Of a DNA stretch of 64,000 nucleotides, positions 16,725 to 25,265 are shown one piece after another. Within the stretch, counting starts at the first letter, position 1; each line of letters opens with the position of its first letter. The stretch comes from CAVSRC01 sp963732845. GTDB taxonomy: Bacteria; Pseudomonadota; Alphaproteobacteria; Rhizobiales; Kaistiaceae. Below the pieces are notes generated by a model. It was given only the letters and a program-made list of their open reading frames with translations, was not told the DNA's origin and searched no databases. The DNA lies in NCBI GenBank assembly GCA_963732845.1, contig CAVTBE010000004.1:62001-126000 (forward strand). Reading direction: 5' to 3'. A program made the position numbers and the translations under genes.

Positions 16725-17609
16725 CTAGTTCTCGCGGCGGACGGCACTTTCGTGCCAGCGCCTGAGGAAGAGATGAGAGATCAGGCTGGTGGCGAAGAAG
16801 ATCACGACGCCGGTGAAGGAAAGCAGCACGAGCGCCGCGAAGAGGCGCGGGATGTTCAGCCGGAACTGCGATTCGAGCAGGCGGAAGGCGAGGCCGGAAC
16901 CGGCGCCGGCCGAGCCGGCAGCGAATTCGGCGACGACTGCGGCAATCAGCGCGAGGCCACCGGCGATGCGGAGGCCGGCGAGGAAATAGGGCAGGGCGCT
17001 CGGCAGCTTGAGCAGGATGAGGCTCTGCCAGCGGTTGGCGCCATAGAGTTCGAACAGGTTGAGTAGGTTGTGGTCGGTCGAGCGCAACCCTTGTGTGGTG
17101 TTGGAGAGGACCGGGAAGAAGGCGACGATCCAGGCGCAGATGAGGAGCGCCGTCTGGGTGTTCGGCGTGTAGATGAGGATCAGCGGCGCGATGGCGACGA
17201 TCGGCGTCACCTGCAGGATGACGGCGTAGGGATAGAGCGCCAGCTCGATCCATTTCGACTGGGACATGAGGATGGCGAGCGCGACGCCGCCGACCAGCGC
17301 GATGGCGAGCGCCGAGAAGGTGATCTTGAGGGTGACCAGCAGGGCCGGCAGCAGGATCGGATAGTCGGTGCCGAAAGCCTGGGCGATGCGCAGCGGGCTC
17401 GGCAGGATGTAGTGCGGCACGTGCGCGACGTCGACGTAGACCTGCCAGACGACGATGAGCAGGGCGAGCATGCCGACCGGGATGGCGATGCGCGCGAAGC
17501 GCTCGCCGAGGCTCTGGGCGGGTGGCGGCCGCGGCGCTTCGTCCTCGCCCTGGTGGAGCGGTGCGGTCAGATCGGTCTTTTCGGCTTCAAGCATCGTCAT
17601 TGCAGTCAA
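16725..17609 (-). CDS. ABC transporter permease (NitT/TauT-like, SsuC family)
   Basis: A 294-residue inner-membrane permease with six main TM segments. The coupling loop ANRWQSLILLKLPSALPYFLAGLRIAGG is typical of the nitrate/taurine/hydroxymethylpyrimidine importers. The TTG at 17609 has GAGG 7 nt upstream and overlaps the ATPase stop (TTGA); the alternative ATG at 17600 is spaced too far from it. It forms an importer with the ATPase and the binding protein encoded upstream. Confidence 0.88.
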   Translation of the reverse strand: MTAMTMLEAEKTDLTAPLHQGEDEAPRPPPAQSLGERFARIAIPVGMLALLIVVWQVYVDVAHVPHYILPSPLRIAQAFGTDYPILLPALLVTLKITFSALAIALVGGVALAILMSQSKWIELALYPYAVILQVTPIVAIAPLILIYTPNTQTALLICAWIVAFFPVLSNTTQGLRSTDHNLLNLFELYGANRWQSLILLKLPSALPYFLAGLRIAGGLALIAAVVAEFAAGSAGAGSGLAFRLLESQFRLNIPRLFAALVLLSFTGVVIFFATSLISHLFLRRWHESAVRREN

Positions 17610-18436
17610 TGGGTTGCCTCAATCGCGCCGTGCAGCGCCTCGGAGGTGCGCCGGCAGTAATTGTTGTAGACGGACGAGGTGCGGAACTCCTCCTCGCGCG
17701 GATAAGGCGCGTCGACGGCGATGTCGCGGACGACGCGTCCCGGCCGCGCCGCCATGACGACGATGCGGCTCGACAGATAGACCGACTCGAAGACCGAGTG
17801 GGTGACGAAGATCACCGTCCAGCCGAACGTCTCCCACAGGTGGAGCAGGTCGTTGTTGAGCTTGAAGCGGGTGATCTCGTCGAGCGCGGCGAAGGGCTCG
17901 TCCATGAGGAGAAGCTTGGGCTTGGTGATCAGCGCGCGGGCGATGGAGACGCGCATCTTCATGCCGCCCGACAGCTCGCGCGGATAGGAATTGGCGAATT
18001 TCTCGAGGCCGACCATATGGAGGGCCTCCATGACGCGCTCGTGCGCCGCCGCCTTGGAGATGCGCTGCAGGCGCAGCGGCAGCCAGACATTGGCGAAGAC
18101 CGTGCCCCACGGCATCAGGGTCGGCTCCTGGAAGACGAAACCGATCTCCTTCTGCGGGTGGCCCTCGGCGTCGTAATGGTCCGCCGACGGCCAGTCGATG
18201 GTGCCCGAGGTGGTCTCGCCGAGGCCGGCGATGATGCGCAGCACCGTCGATTTGCCGCAGCCGGAGGGGCCGAGCAGGCTGACGAACTCACCCTGGCCGA
18301 TATCGAGCGACATGTTCTGCAAGGCGACGGTGCCGTTGGAGAACATCTTGGAGACGCCGCGCAGCGACACCAGAGGCCGCGTCCCGCGTTGCGGCGGGGA
18401 GGGCGGGATATCGCGCGGCATAACATTGCTATTCAA
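17606..18436 (-). CDS. ABC transporter ATP-binding protein (NitT/TauT-like)
   Basis: A 276-residue ATPase. It has Walker A GPSGCGKST, Q-loop FVFQEPTLMPW, signature LSGGM, Walker B LLLMDEPFAALDE and the H-loop FVTHSVFE. It powers the importer made with the adjacent permease and binding protein. The start is a TTG at 18436 with GGAG 7 nt upstream. The 145-bp gap to the binding-protein gene holds a strong hairpin that may lower expression of this and later genes relative to the binding protein. Confidence 0.9.
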   Translation of the reverse strand: MNSNVMPRDIPPSPPQRGTRPLVSLRGVSKMFSNGTVALQNMSLDIGQGEFVSLLGPSGCGKSTVLRIIAGLGETTSGTIDWPSADHYDAEGHPQKEIGFVFQEPTLMPWGTVFANVWLPLRLQRISKAAAHERVMEALHMVGLEKFANSYPRELSGGMKMRVSIARALITKPKLLLMDEPFAALDEITRFKLNNDLLHLWETFGWTVIFVTHSVFESVYLSSRIVVMAARPGRVVRDIAVDAPYPREEEFRTSSVYNNYCRRTSEALHGAIEATH

Positions 18437-18504
18437 GGATTTGCTCCAGTTTAACGCCAGGACGCGGGCGGCGACGGCACGGTGCCGTCAGGTTGCCAAT
18501 CAAG

Positions 18505-18528
18505 ATGGCGGAGCTGCGGCTCCGCCAT
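18505..18528 (-). promoter_or_regulatory. Intercistronic hairpin after the binding-protein gene
   Basis: A perfect 10-bp stem with a 4-nt loop lies about 55 nt beyond the binding-protein stop and before the ATPase. It has no T-tract, so it looks like an mRNA-stabilising or partially attenuating stem rather than a full terminator. Such stems commonly give an excess of binding protein over the membrane components. Confidence 0.55.
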
Positions 18529-18582
18529 CCGTCTTCCCTGGCCCCGGCGCCTGCGGATTGCCGTCGTCGGGGCTGTCGTTGT

Positions 18583-19593
18583 CTACTTCTTCAGGTCCAT
18601 GCCAACCTTCTTGCAGACGAGGTCGGTGGTGTAGGCCTGATCGATCGGGATGTCTGCCTTGATCACGCCGGCCTTGACGACCTTGTCGTAGAACTCCTTC
18701 CAGCGGGCGTCGGTCATGCAGCCGATGCCCATGGTGAGCGAGTCGCCGGAATCGACGATGCCATACTCCTTCATCTTGGCGATGGAGTAGGCGAGCTGCT
18801 CGTCGGTCATCTCCGGATTGTCGGTCTTGATCAGCTCATTGGCGGCCTTGTTGTCGCCGTAGAGATAATTGTACCAGCCGATGATCGAGGCATCGACGAA
18901 GCGCTGCACAACATCCTTGTTCTTGGCGAGATAGTCCTGCTTGACCTCGATGGTGGTCGAGTAGGGGTCATAGCCCTCGTCGGCGAGCAGGAAGACCTTG
19001 GGCTCGAAACCGCCCTGCCGCTGGATCTCGAAGGGCTCCGAGGTGAGATAGCCCTGCTGGGCGGACATCTTGTCGGCGAGGAAGGGCTGCGGGTTGAAGG
19101 TGTAGGGCTTGTACTGGTCGTCGCGGAAGCCCTGGTAGGCCTGCTTCATCCACTGGAAATAGGTGGTGTAGCCTTCCTTGCCCATGAAGATGGTGGGCAG
19201 CTTGGCGAGATCGGCGAACTTCTCGACGCCGGCATCGGGATGGGCGATGAGGACCTGCGGGTCCTTCTGGAATATCGCCGCGACTTCGATGACGGGAACG
19301 CCCTGATCGATGGCGTTGTAGGCGTTCAGCATGCCGCCCATGTAGAACTGGATCTTGTCACCGAGCAGCAGCGACTGGTTGGCTGCCTGCGGGCCGCCCT
19401 GAACGATGGTGACCTTGAGACCGTATTTCTCATAGGTGCCGTCGACGACCGCCTGGTAGTAGCCGCCGTGCTCGGCTTCGGCCAGCCAGTTGGTGCCGAA
19501 CGAAACCTCGTCGAGCGCCAGCGCCGGGCCGGCGAGCGCCGACAGCGCGGCGCCGGCCGCCAGGCCGAGGCTCATGGTTTTCAGAGTGCTCAT
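18583..19593 (-). CDS. ABC transporter substrate-binding protein (NMT1/THI5-like)
   Basis: A 336-residue periplasmic protein with a Sec signal peptide (MSTLKTMSLGLAAGAALSAL, cleavage near residue 26). The mature protein starts DEVSFGTNWLAEAEHGGYYQA, the THI5/NMT1-type entry seen in importers of pyrimidine precursors, riboflavin and other heterocycles. The start at 19593 has AAGGGG immediately upstream. It is the first gene of the minus-strand operon that continues to the flavoprotein at 12875. Linkage to two deaminases suggests a nucleobase-like ligand; this is inference. Confidence 0.86.
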   Translation of the reverse strand: MSTLKTMSLGLAAGAALSALAGPALALDEVSFGTNWLAEAEHGGYYQAVVDGTYEKYGLKVTIVQGGPQAANQSLLLGDKIQFYMGGMLNAYNAIDQGVPVIEVAAIFQKDPQVLIAHPDAGVEKFADLAKLPTIFMGKEGYTTYFQWMKQAYQGFRDDQYKPYTFNPQPFLADKMSAQQGYLTSEPFEIQRQGGFEPKVFLLADEGYDPYSTTIEVKQDYLAKNKDVVQRFVDASIIGWYNYLYGDNKAANELIKTDNPEMTDEQLAYSIAKMKEYGIVDSGDSLTMGIGCMTDARWKEFYDKVVKAGVIKADIPIDQAYTTDLVCKKVGMDLKK

Positions 19594-19925
19594 ATCCCCT
19601 TCTCCGCCTTCCGTTGACGTGGACGGTCGCGCGACCCCACGTTGTCCTTCGTCTTCCGTTCCAATTATGACCGGATTCCGCAAATCCGCTGCTCCCGCTG
19701 CAGACGCGGCCAGCCCTCGTCGCAAATCGTATGCCATCGCCTGTATGGAACGCCGCCGCAGGAGCGGCTGCTCCTGGTCCCCCCGGCGCCATGGGCGCGC
19801 CACTCTAGGACAAGCCATCTGCACAAGAAAGCGGCAGTGGCTGACTTTATCCTCCGCGGTGCGGGGCCTTGTCAGGCGGCGCCCGGCAATCGTAGCGTCG
19901 GAACACCAAGCGATCCGGGATGTTC
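19594..19925. promoter_or_regulatory. Divergent intergenic control region of the N-heterocycle cluster
   Basis: This 332-bp region separates the importer operon (minus) from the RidA/deaminase genes (plus) and must hold both promoters. I see the ribosome-binding site of the binding protein at its left end and CCGGGA before RidA at its right end. I see no convincing sigma-70 boxes, riboswitch or copy of the MarR-type TTTAGG-N2-CCTAAA dyad. Short frames in it look like chance. Confidence 0.5.
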
Positions 19926-20315
19926 ATGATGCGTCCTCTCAATCCTGTCGGCATCCGCGCGCCGTTCGGGCGCTATAGTCACGGCATCGCGGTGGCGGGC
20001 GCCGGCCGCATGGTCTTCTGTTCGGGCCAGCTCGGGGTCGGGCCGGACGAGCACGTGCCGGATACCGTGGCGGAACAGGCGGAGGTCTGTTTCCGCAACA
20101 TTGCCGCGATCCTTGCCGAAGCCGGGCTCAGCCTCGCCGATGTGGTGCGCCTCAACGCCTTCGTCACCCGGCGCGAGCACATGATGGACTACATGGCGGT
20201 GCGCGACCGCCTTGTCGGCGAGCCGCCGCCGGCCTCGACGCTGGTCATCGTGTCGGGCTTCACGCGGCCGGAATTTCTGGTCGAAGTCGAGGCGACGGCG
20301 GTGAGCGCGCCGTGA
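19926..20315 (+). CDS. RidA family protein (enamine/imine deaminase-like)
   Basis: A protein of about 129 residues with the RidA/YjgF/Rid fold: YSHGIAVAGAGRMVFCSGQLG near the start, then a FRNIAAILAEAGLSLADVVRLN helix and a C-terminal EFLVEVEATAV strand with the usual acidic residue. Rid proteins hydrolyse reactive enamines/imines or catalyse related ring-opening steps (as in RutC). The start may be 19920, 19926 or 19929; CCGGGA at 19915-19920 best serves the last two. It precedes the 8-oxoguanine-type deaminase by 58 nt, likely in the same transcript. Confidence 0.84.
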   Translation: MMRPLNPVGIRAPFGRYSHGIAVAGAGRMVFCSGQLGVGPDEHVPDTVAEQAEVCFRNIAAILAEAGLSLADVVRLNAFVTRREHMMDYMAVRDRLVGEPPPASTLVIVSGFTRPEFLVEVEATAVSAP

Positions 20316-20373
20316 CCGGCGCGGGCCTTGCTTGGTTCGGTAGCGATCGCGCAATGGAGCGTTGAGGGGCGGC

Positions 20374-21717
20374 ATGCGTTTGTGGATCAAAGGACCCCTG
20401 GCCGTGTTGGCGGAAGGCGCCGGCGGCGGACTGGTGGTCGAAGACAGCCGGATCGTCGAGCTGGTGGCGACCGGCAAGGAGCCTTCGGCGCCGGTCGACC
20501 GGACCTACGATGCCAGCCGCCACGTGGTGGTCCCCGGCCTGATCAACACGCACCATCATTTCTTCCAGACGCTGACCCGCGCCCATCCCGCCGCCATCAA
20601 CAAGGAGCTCTTCCCCTGGCTGAAGGCGCTCTATCCGATCTGGGCGAAGAACGTGAAACCGGACGCCTTCCGACTGGCGACGCGGTTGGCGCTGACCGAA
20701 CTGATGCTCTCCGGCTGCACCTGCAGCTCCGATCACCAATATCTCTTCCCCGTCGGCCTCGACAACGCCATGGACATCCAGGCCGAGGAGGCGGCGCGCG
20801 TCGGCATCCGCATGACGCTCAACCGCGGTTCGATGAACCTCTCCGAAAAGGACGGCGGGCTGCCGCCGGACAACGTCGTGCAGGACGAGGACACCATCCT
20901 CGCCGACTGCGAGCGGGTGCTCTCCCGTTACCATGACGTCAAGGACGGATCGATGCTGCAGGTGGCGCTCGCCCCTTGCGCGCCGTTCACGGTGACCAAG
21001 CGGCTGATGGTCGACAGCGTCGGCCTCGCCGAGCGTTTCCAGTGCCGGCTGCACACCCATCTCGGCGAGACGCAGGACGAGAATGAGTATTGCCTCGAAC
21101 ACTTCGCGTGCCGGCCGGTGGACTATCTCGAAGAATGCGGCTGGCTCAGCGATCGGGTGTGGCTCGCCCACGGCATCCATTTCACCGACAACGAGGTCAA
21201 GCTGCTCGGTCGTCACGGCGTCGGCGTCTGCCACTGCCCGACCTCGAACATGGTGCTGGCCTCCGGTCAGTGCCGCACCAAGGAACTGGAGGCCGCCGGC
21301 AGTCCGGTCGGGCTCGGCGTCGACGGGTCGGCGTCGAACGACAATTCAAACCTGATGGAAGGCGTGCGCCACGCGCTGATGATCGGCCGGCTGACCTATG
21401 ACGCCGCCGCCGTCACCCATTTCGATGCCCTGCGCTGGGCAACCGAGGGTTCGGCGCGCTGCATCGGTCGTAACGATATCGGCGCCATCGCGGTGGGCAA
21501 GCAGGCGGACCTCGCCTTCTACACGCTCGACGAATTGCGTTTTTCCGGCGCCGGCGATCCGCTGGCGGCGCTGGTTCTGTGCGGCGCCCATGCCGCCGAT
21601 CGGGTGATGATCGGCGGCACGTGGACGGTCGAGAACGGTTCGCCGGTCGGCGTCGACGTTGCGCAACTGCGCCGCGAGCATGGCGCGGCGGCCAGGGCGT
21701 TCCTGGAGGCGCTCTGA
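20374..21717 (+). CDS. 8-oxoguanine deaminase (TrzN/AtzA-type amidohydrolase)
   Basis: A 447-residue zinc amidohydrolase. Metal ligands appear in NTHHHFFQTLTRAHP (about 61-75), HTHLGE, AHGIHF and DGSASNDNSNL. This set and the N-terminal RLWIKGPLAV strand match the 8-oxoguanine deaminases, which convert 8-oxoguanine to uric acid, within the AtzA/TrzN/guanine-deaminase group. Isoxanthopterin or guanine deamination cannot be excluded. The ATG at 20374 has GAGGGG just upstream. It faces the importer operon across the divergent region, supporting a purine-related pathway. Confidence 0.85.
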   Translation: MRLWIKGPLAVLAEGAGGGLVVEDSRIVELVATGKEPSAPVDRTYDASRHVVVPGLINTHHHFFQTLTRAHPAAINKELFPWLKALYPIWAKNVKPDAFRLATRLALTELMLSGCTCSSDHQYLFPVGLDNAMDIQAEEAARVGIRMTLNRGSMNLSEKDGGLPPDNVVQDEDTILADCERVLSRYHDVKDGSMLQVALAPCAPFTVTKRLMVDSVGLAERFQCRLHTHLGETQDENEYCLEHFACRPVDYLEECGWLSDRVWLAHGIHFTDNEVKLLGRHGVGVCHCPTSNMVLASGQCRTKELEAAGSPVGLGVDGSASNDNSNLMEGVRHALMIGRLTYDAAAVTHFDALRWATEGSARCIGRNDIGAIAVGKQADLAFYTLDELRFSGAGDPLAALVLCGAHAADRVMIGGTWTVENGSPVGVDVAQLRREHGAAARAFLEAL

Positions 21718-22136
21718 GCGTCCGGCCGGGCCCGCCTTATGGAGGCCTGGCGGCTCGGGCCTGGGCAGCCGCAAAGGCGGTGCATTTCTGCGCAAAATCG
21801 GTTTGTCGTCTCCGTTTCCTTGCGTAGTCAGCTAGGATTTTAAGTATTCGTTTGCCGTGCCGCCGGGAGAACCCATTGCTTCTTGGGCAGCGCACGTCTT
21901 GCGCTTCCGCCCTTAGAGCAGATTTAAATATCTGGAGTTGATACTGGACAGAGTGCAATTGCCGACGTCCGGCTAAAGGCGCCGGAACGTTTGATCTTGA
22001 GAAGCCTGATGGTTTTGAATTTGTCCCCGCCGGCAGCCGGTGCCGCCATTACGATCCGCGCTTCCCGGCCGGGAGCCGCCGCGGTGCTGACGGGCGGGCC
22101 CGATTCGATGCGCGCGCCAGCGCCGGGGGACGGGCG
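21718..22136. other. Intergenic region before the GGDEF-EAL gene
   Basis: This 419-bp stretch has no convincing gene. It contains an AT-rich island around 21,905-21,950 with the inverted repeat CAGAT-N6-ATCTG (21919-21934), possibly part of a promoter or operator for the signalling gene downstream. A palindromic GCCGGGCCCGCC-like sequence near its left end could end transcription of the deaminase. Short frames here show no recognisable protein. Confidence 0.4.
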
Positions 22137-24629
22137 ATGAACGCGCTCCGCGACGCCAGCATACGCATCAAACTGTTCGTCGGTCTGGGGATGACCCTGG
22201 CGCTCATCGTCCTTGTCGGAGCGGCCGGTCTCTACAACCTCCAGGCCCTCAACCGGTCCGCTGCGCAGATCGCGACCAACTGGCTGCCGCGCATCGAACT
22301 GCTCGGTGAGATCAAGGCGGAGATGGCCGAATACGGATTGCTCGCGCATTTGCACCTGCATGAAGACACCCTGGGACCGAACGTTCACATCAGTGATCGG
22401 ATGCGGTCGATCTCGCAGAAGCTCGAACGCGACTGGCGGTTCTACGAGGCGATCCCCGGGGATGCGGAGGAGCGCCTCCTCTACTCGGTCCTGCGCGATG
22501 TCTGGAACGAATTCGAAACCAACCTGGTGGGCAAGGCGCCCGACACCGGGGCCGACGGGACCGCACCCCAGCCGGAAGCTTCAGCGGCAGCGAGTTTCGC
22601 GATCCTCAGTCATGCCATGAGCCGCATCGACATGTTGACCACCTATTCCAACCGGCGCAGTGCGGAAGCCGCGCAACAGGTCGACACGACCTTCCTGACG
22701 GCTTTCTGGCTGACCATCGCGGCGATTGTCATCGCGGCGTGCGGTGTCGTCGGGGCCATCTTCTGGTTCGGCCGCAACGTCATCGTGCCGATCCGTCGGG
22801 TCAGCGAAGCGATGGGCCGGCTCAATATCGGCGATGCGTCGGTGACGGTTGCCCAGGAGCACGTGGGCGGACAAGAGATCGGCGCGCTTATCGAAGCGGC
22901 CGAGGGCTATCGCGAGAGCCTTGTGCGTGGCCGTGCGCTCGCCGCGGAAGTGGAACAGGATCGGGGGCGCTTCTTCTCGGCCATCGACAACATGCCGATC
23001 GGACTGGCGATGTTCGACGGCGACAGGAAGCTGATCGTCGCCAATTCCCGCTATATGGAGATCTATCGGTTGCCGGCGGACCTGGCCAAGCCAGGGACGC
23101 AGTTCGAGACGATCGTCGAACATCGGAGGCATAGCGGACGCCTTGCCGACGGCGATGCGCAGGAATACGCCAACTCCCTGGCGCGCATCGTCGAGCGCAA
23201 CGAGCCGTTCAAGGATGTGGTCAAGTTCCAGGACGGCTGCATCGTCAGTGTCGTCTTCCAGCCGATACAGAGCGGTGGCTGGGTGTCGACCCACGAGGAC
23301 ATCACCGACCGCCGCAAGGCCGAGGCGAAGGTCGCCCATATGACCTACCACGACAGCCTGACCGACCTGCCCAACCGCACGCTGCTGCGCGAGCGCGTCG
23401 AGGACGCGCTGGAACGGGTCGGCCGCGCCGGCCAGGTGGCGATCCTCTGTCTCGACCTCGACCACTTCAAGGACGTCAACGATACGCTCGGCCATCCGAT
23501 CGGCGACGCGCTGCTGATGGCGGTGGCCAAGCGCCTGGCGGCCTGCGTGCGCGGCGGCGACATCGTGGCGCGTCTCGGCAGCGACGAGTTCGCGATCGTG
23601 CAGGTGGGTGCGGAGCAGCCGCAGGGCGCCCATACCCTCGCCCAGCGCGTGATCGACGCCATCAGTGAGCCCTACCTGCTGGAGGGGCATCAGGTGATCA
23701 CCGGGGCCAGCGTCGGCATTTCGCTGGCGCCGAGCGACGGCACCGACGCCGACCATCTGCTCAAGTCCGGCGACATCGCGCTTCATCGCGCCAAGGGCGA
23801 CGGACGCGGCATCTACCGCTTCTTCGAGCGTGGGATGGACGCCCGCATGCAGGCGCGCCGGGCGCTCGAACTCGATCTCCGCAACGCCATCGAAGCCGAG
23901 CAGTTCGAGTTGGCCTACCAGCCTTTGTTCAACCTCGAAACCAATACGGTTTCCGGCTTCGAGGCGCTGTTGCGCTGGTTCCATCCCAAGCTCGGCACCA
24001 TCCACCCGGCGAAATTCATCCCGCTTGCCGAGGAGTCCGGCCTGATCGAGCCGATCGGCGAATGGGTGCTGAAGCGCGCCTGCCACGATGCGGCTCACTG
24101 GCCGTCGCCGGTGAAGGTGGCGGTCAATCTTTCGCCGGTGCAGTTCCGCAGCGAGCGTCTTCTGCAATCGGTGATCGCCGCGCTGGCGTCTTCGGGGCTG
24201 GCGGCGAGCCGGCTCGAACTGGAGATCACCGAATCGGCGCTGCTTGCCGACAGCGCAGCGACACTGGCGACGCTGCACCACCTGCGCGCCATGGGCGTGC
24301 GCATCTCCATGGACGATTTCGGCACCGGCTATTCGTCGCTGAGCTACCTGCAGAGCTTCCCCTTCGACAAGATCAAGATCGACCGGCGCTTCATCACCGA
24401 CATCAACACCGACGGCAGCTCCCTGGCGATCATCCGCGCGGTCACCGGGCTGAGCGCCAGCCTTGGCATCGTCACCACCGCCGAGGGCGTCGAGACGCGC
24501 GAGCAGTTCGAGCGGGTCAAGGCCGAGGGCTGTACCGAGGTGCAGGGCTTCCTCACCGGCCGGCCGATGCCGCTCAAGGACGCGCTCGCCTTGATGAAGC
24601 GGCCGGGCAGCAAGGCCTTCGCCGCCTGA
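22137..24629 (+). CDS. Membrane GGDEF-EAL protein (c-di-GMP signalling; GGDEF degenerate)
   Basis: An 830-residue sensor. TM1 is at about 10-33, followed by a roughly 145-residue extracytoplasmic helical domain, TM2 at about 182-205, HAMP, and a PAS domain around 265-400. A GGDEF domain follows with its signature changed to GSDEF (481-485), then an EAL domain starting at EALLRW (609-611) with EITES, DDFGTGYSS and KIDRRFI. The EAL catalytic residues look intact, while the GGDEF Gly-to-Ser change suggests weak or no cyclase activity. The protein is therefore probably a c-di-GMP phosphodiesterase, with GGDEF as a possible GTP sensor. It stands alone between metabolic genes. Confidence 0.88.
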   Translation: MNALRDASIRIKLFVGLGMTLALIVLVGAAGLYNLQALNRSAAQIATNWLPRIELLGEIKAEMAEYGLLAHLHLHEDTLGPNVHISDRMRSISQKLERDWRFYEAIPGDAEERLLYSVLRDVWNEFETNLVGKAPDTGADGTAPQPEASAAASFAILSHAMSRIDMLTTYSNRRSAEAAQQVDTTFLTAFWLTIAAIVIAACGVVGAIFWFGRNVIVPIRRVSEAMGRLNIGDASVTVAQEHVGGQEIGALIEAAEGYRESLVRGRALAAEVEQDRGRFFSAIDNMPIGLAMFDGDRKLIVANSRYMEIYRLPADLAKPGTQFETIVEHRRHSGRLADGDAQEYANSLARIVERNEPFKDVVKFQDGCIVSVVFQPIQSGGWVSTHEDITDRRKAEAKVAHMTYHDSLTDLPNRTLLRERVEDALERVGRAGQVAILCLDLDHFKDVNDTLGHPIGDALLMAVAKRLAACVRGGDIVARLGSDEFAIVQVGAEQPQGAHTLAQRVIDAISEPYLLEGHQVITGASVGISLAPSDGTDADHLLKSGDIALHRAKGDGRGIYRFFERGMDARMQARRALELDLRNAIEAEQFELAYQPLFNLETNTVSGFEALLRWFHPKLGTIHPAKFIPLAEESGLIEPIGEWVLKRACHDAAHWPSPVKVAVNLSPVQFRSERLLQSVIAALASSGLAASRLELEITESALLADSAATLATLHHLRAMGVRISMDDFGTGYSSLSYLQSFPFDKIKIDRRFITDINTDGSSLAIIRAVTGLSASLGIVTTAEGVETREQFERVKAEGCTEVQGFLTGRPMPLKDALALMKRPGSKAFAA

Positions 24630-24637
24630 CCTGACGG

Positions 24638-25207
24638 TTATTCCAAGGCGAGGCTTTCGCCTGCGGCGACGATGCGCCGCGCAATCGTCTCCGGGTCGAG
24701 ATCGGTGTTGTCGATGGACAGCGCCTGCGGTTCATCGAAGGCCAGCAGCGGGCGCAACGAGTCCGTGGCCGCGTTCTCCGCCGAGACATCCTTGTTCATG
24801 AGCTTGCGTTGCGGATCGACGATCCGGCGGACAAGTTCGGACGGCCGGCAGGTCAGGCGAACCGGCAGGAAGCGGGCGCCGCGCCGGCGCGCGGTCTCGC
24901 GAATGGCATGATAGATGGCGATGTCTTCCGCCGCGCCGTCGAAGGCGGCCAGCGTGAAGATGAAGCTCCATTGAGGCGGCGAGAGGGTGGCAATCGTCTC
25001 GAGGATCGCAGCGCGGACGTCGGCGACCTGTTCCCAAACCACCGCCGGTAGCGGCTCGGACCGATACAGCTCGATCAGGTTGAAGATCGGGTTGTTGACG
25101 GTGTGGTTGTCGACAATGCGCGCGCCGGTGAGAGCAGCAATCGCCTTCGCGGTCGTCAGTTTGCCGACGCCGGCATGACCAACCAGCAGAAAGATCGTGT
25201 TGTCCAT
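24638..25207 (-). CDS. Small P-loop NTPase (kinase-like)
   Basis: A 189-residue protein with an N-terminal P-loop VGHAGVGKLTTAKAIA (Walker A, about 9-24) of the shikimate/gluconate-kinase-like type. A lid-like region (RETARRRGARFLP) and a C-terminal ALSIDNTDLDPETIARRI segment resemble small-molecule kinases of the AAA_33 group. The phosphate acceptor is unknown. It is convergent with the GGDEF-EAL gene (8 nt between stops) and divergent from the creatininase-type gene. Confidence 0.75.
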   Translation of the reverse strand: MDNTIFLLVGHAGVGKLTTAKAIAALTGARIVDNHTVNNPIFNLIELYRSEPLPAVVWEQVADVRAAILETIATLSPPQWSFIFTLAAFDGAAEDIAIYHAIRETARRRGARFLPVRLTCRPSELVRRIVDPQRKLMNKDVSAENAATDSLRPLLAFDEPQALSIDNTDLDPETIARRIVAAGESLALE

Positions 25208-25265
25208 GGCGTGGGTCCCAGCCTAGTTTGTTGCTATTGCAACCATCTGGATCGATCAAGCCACC

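Noticed and set aside
18583..19593. A thiamine-precursor (HMP) importer with TPP riboswitch
   Set aside because: The binding protein has the right fold, but no TPP riboswitch-like leader or thi gene was seen in the upstream region.
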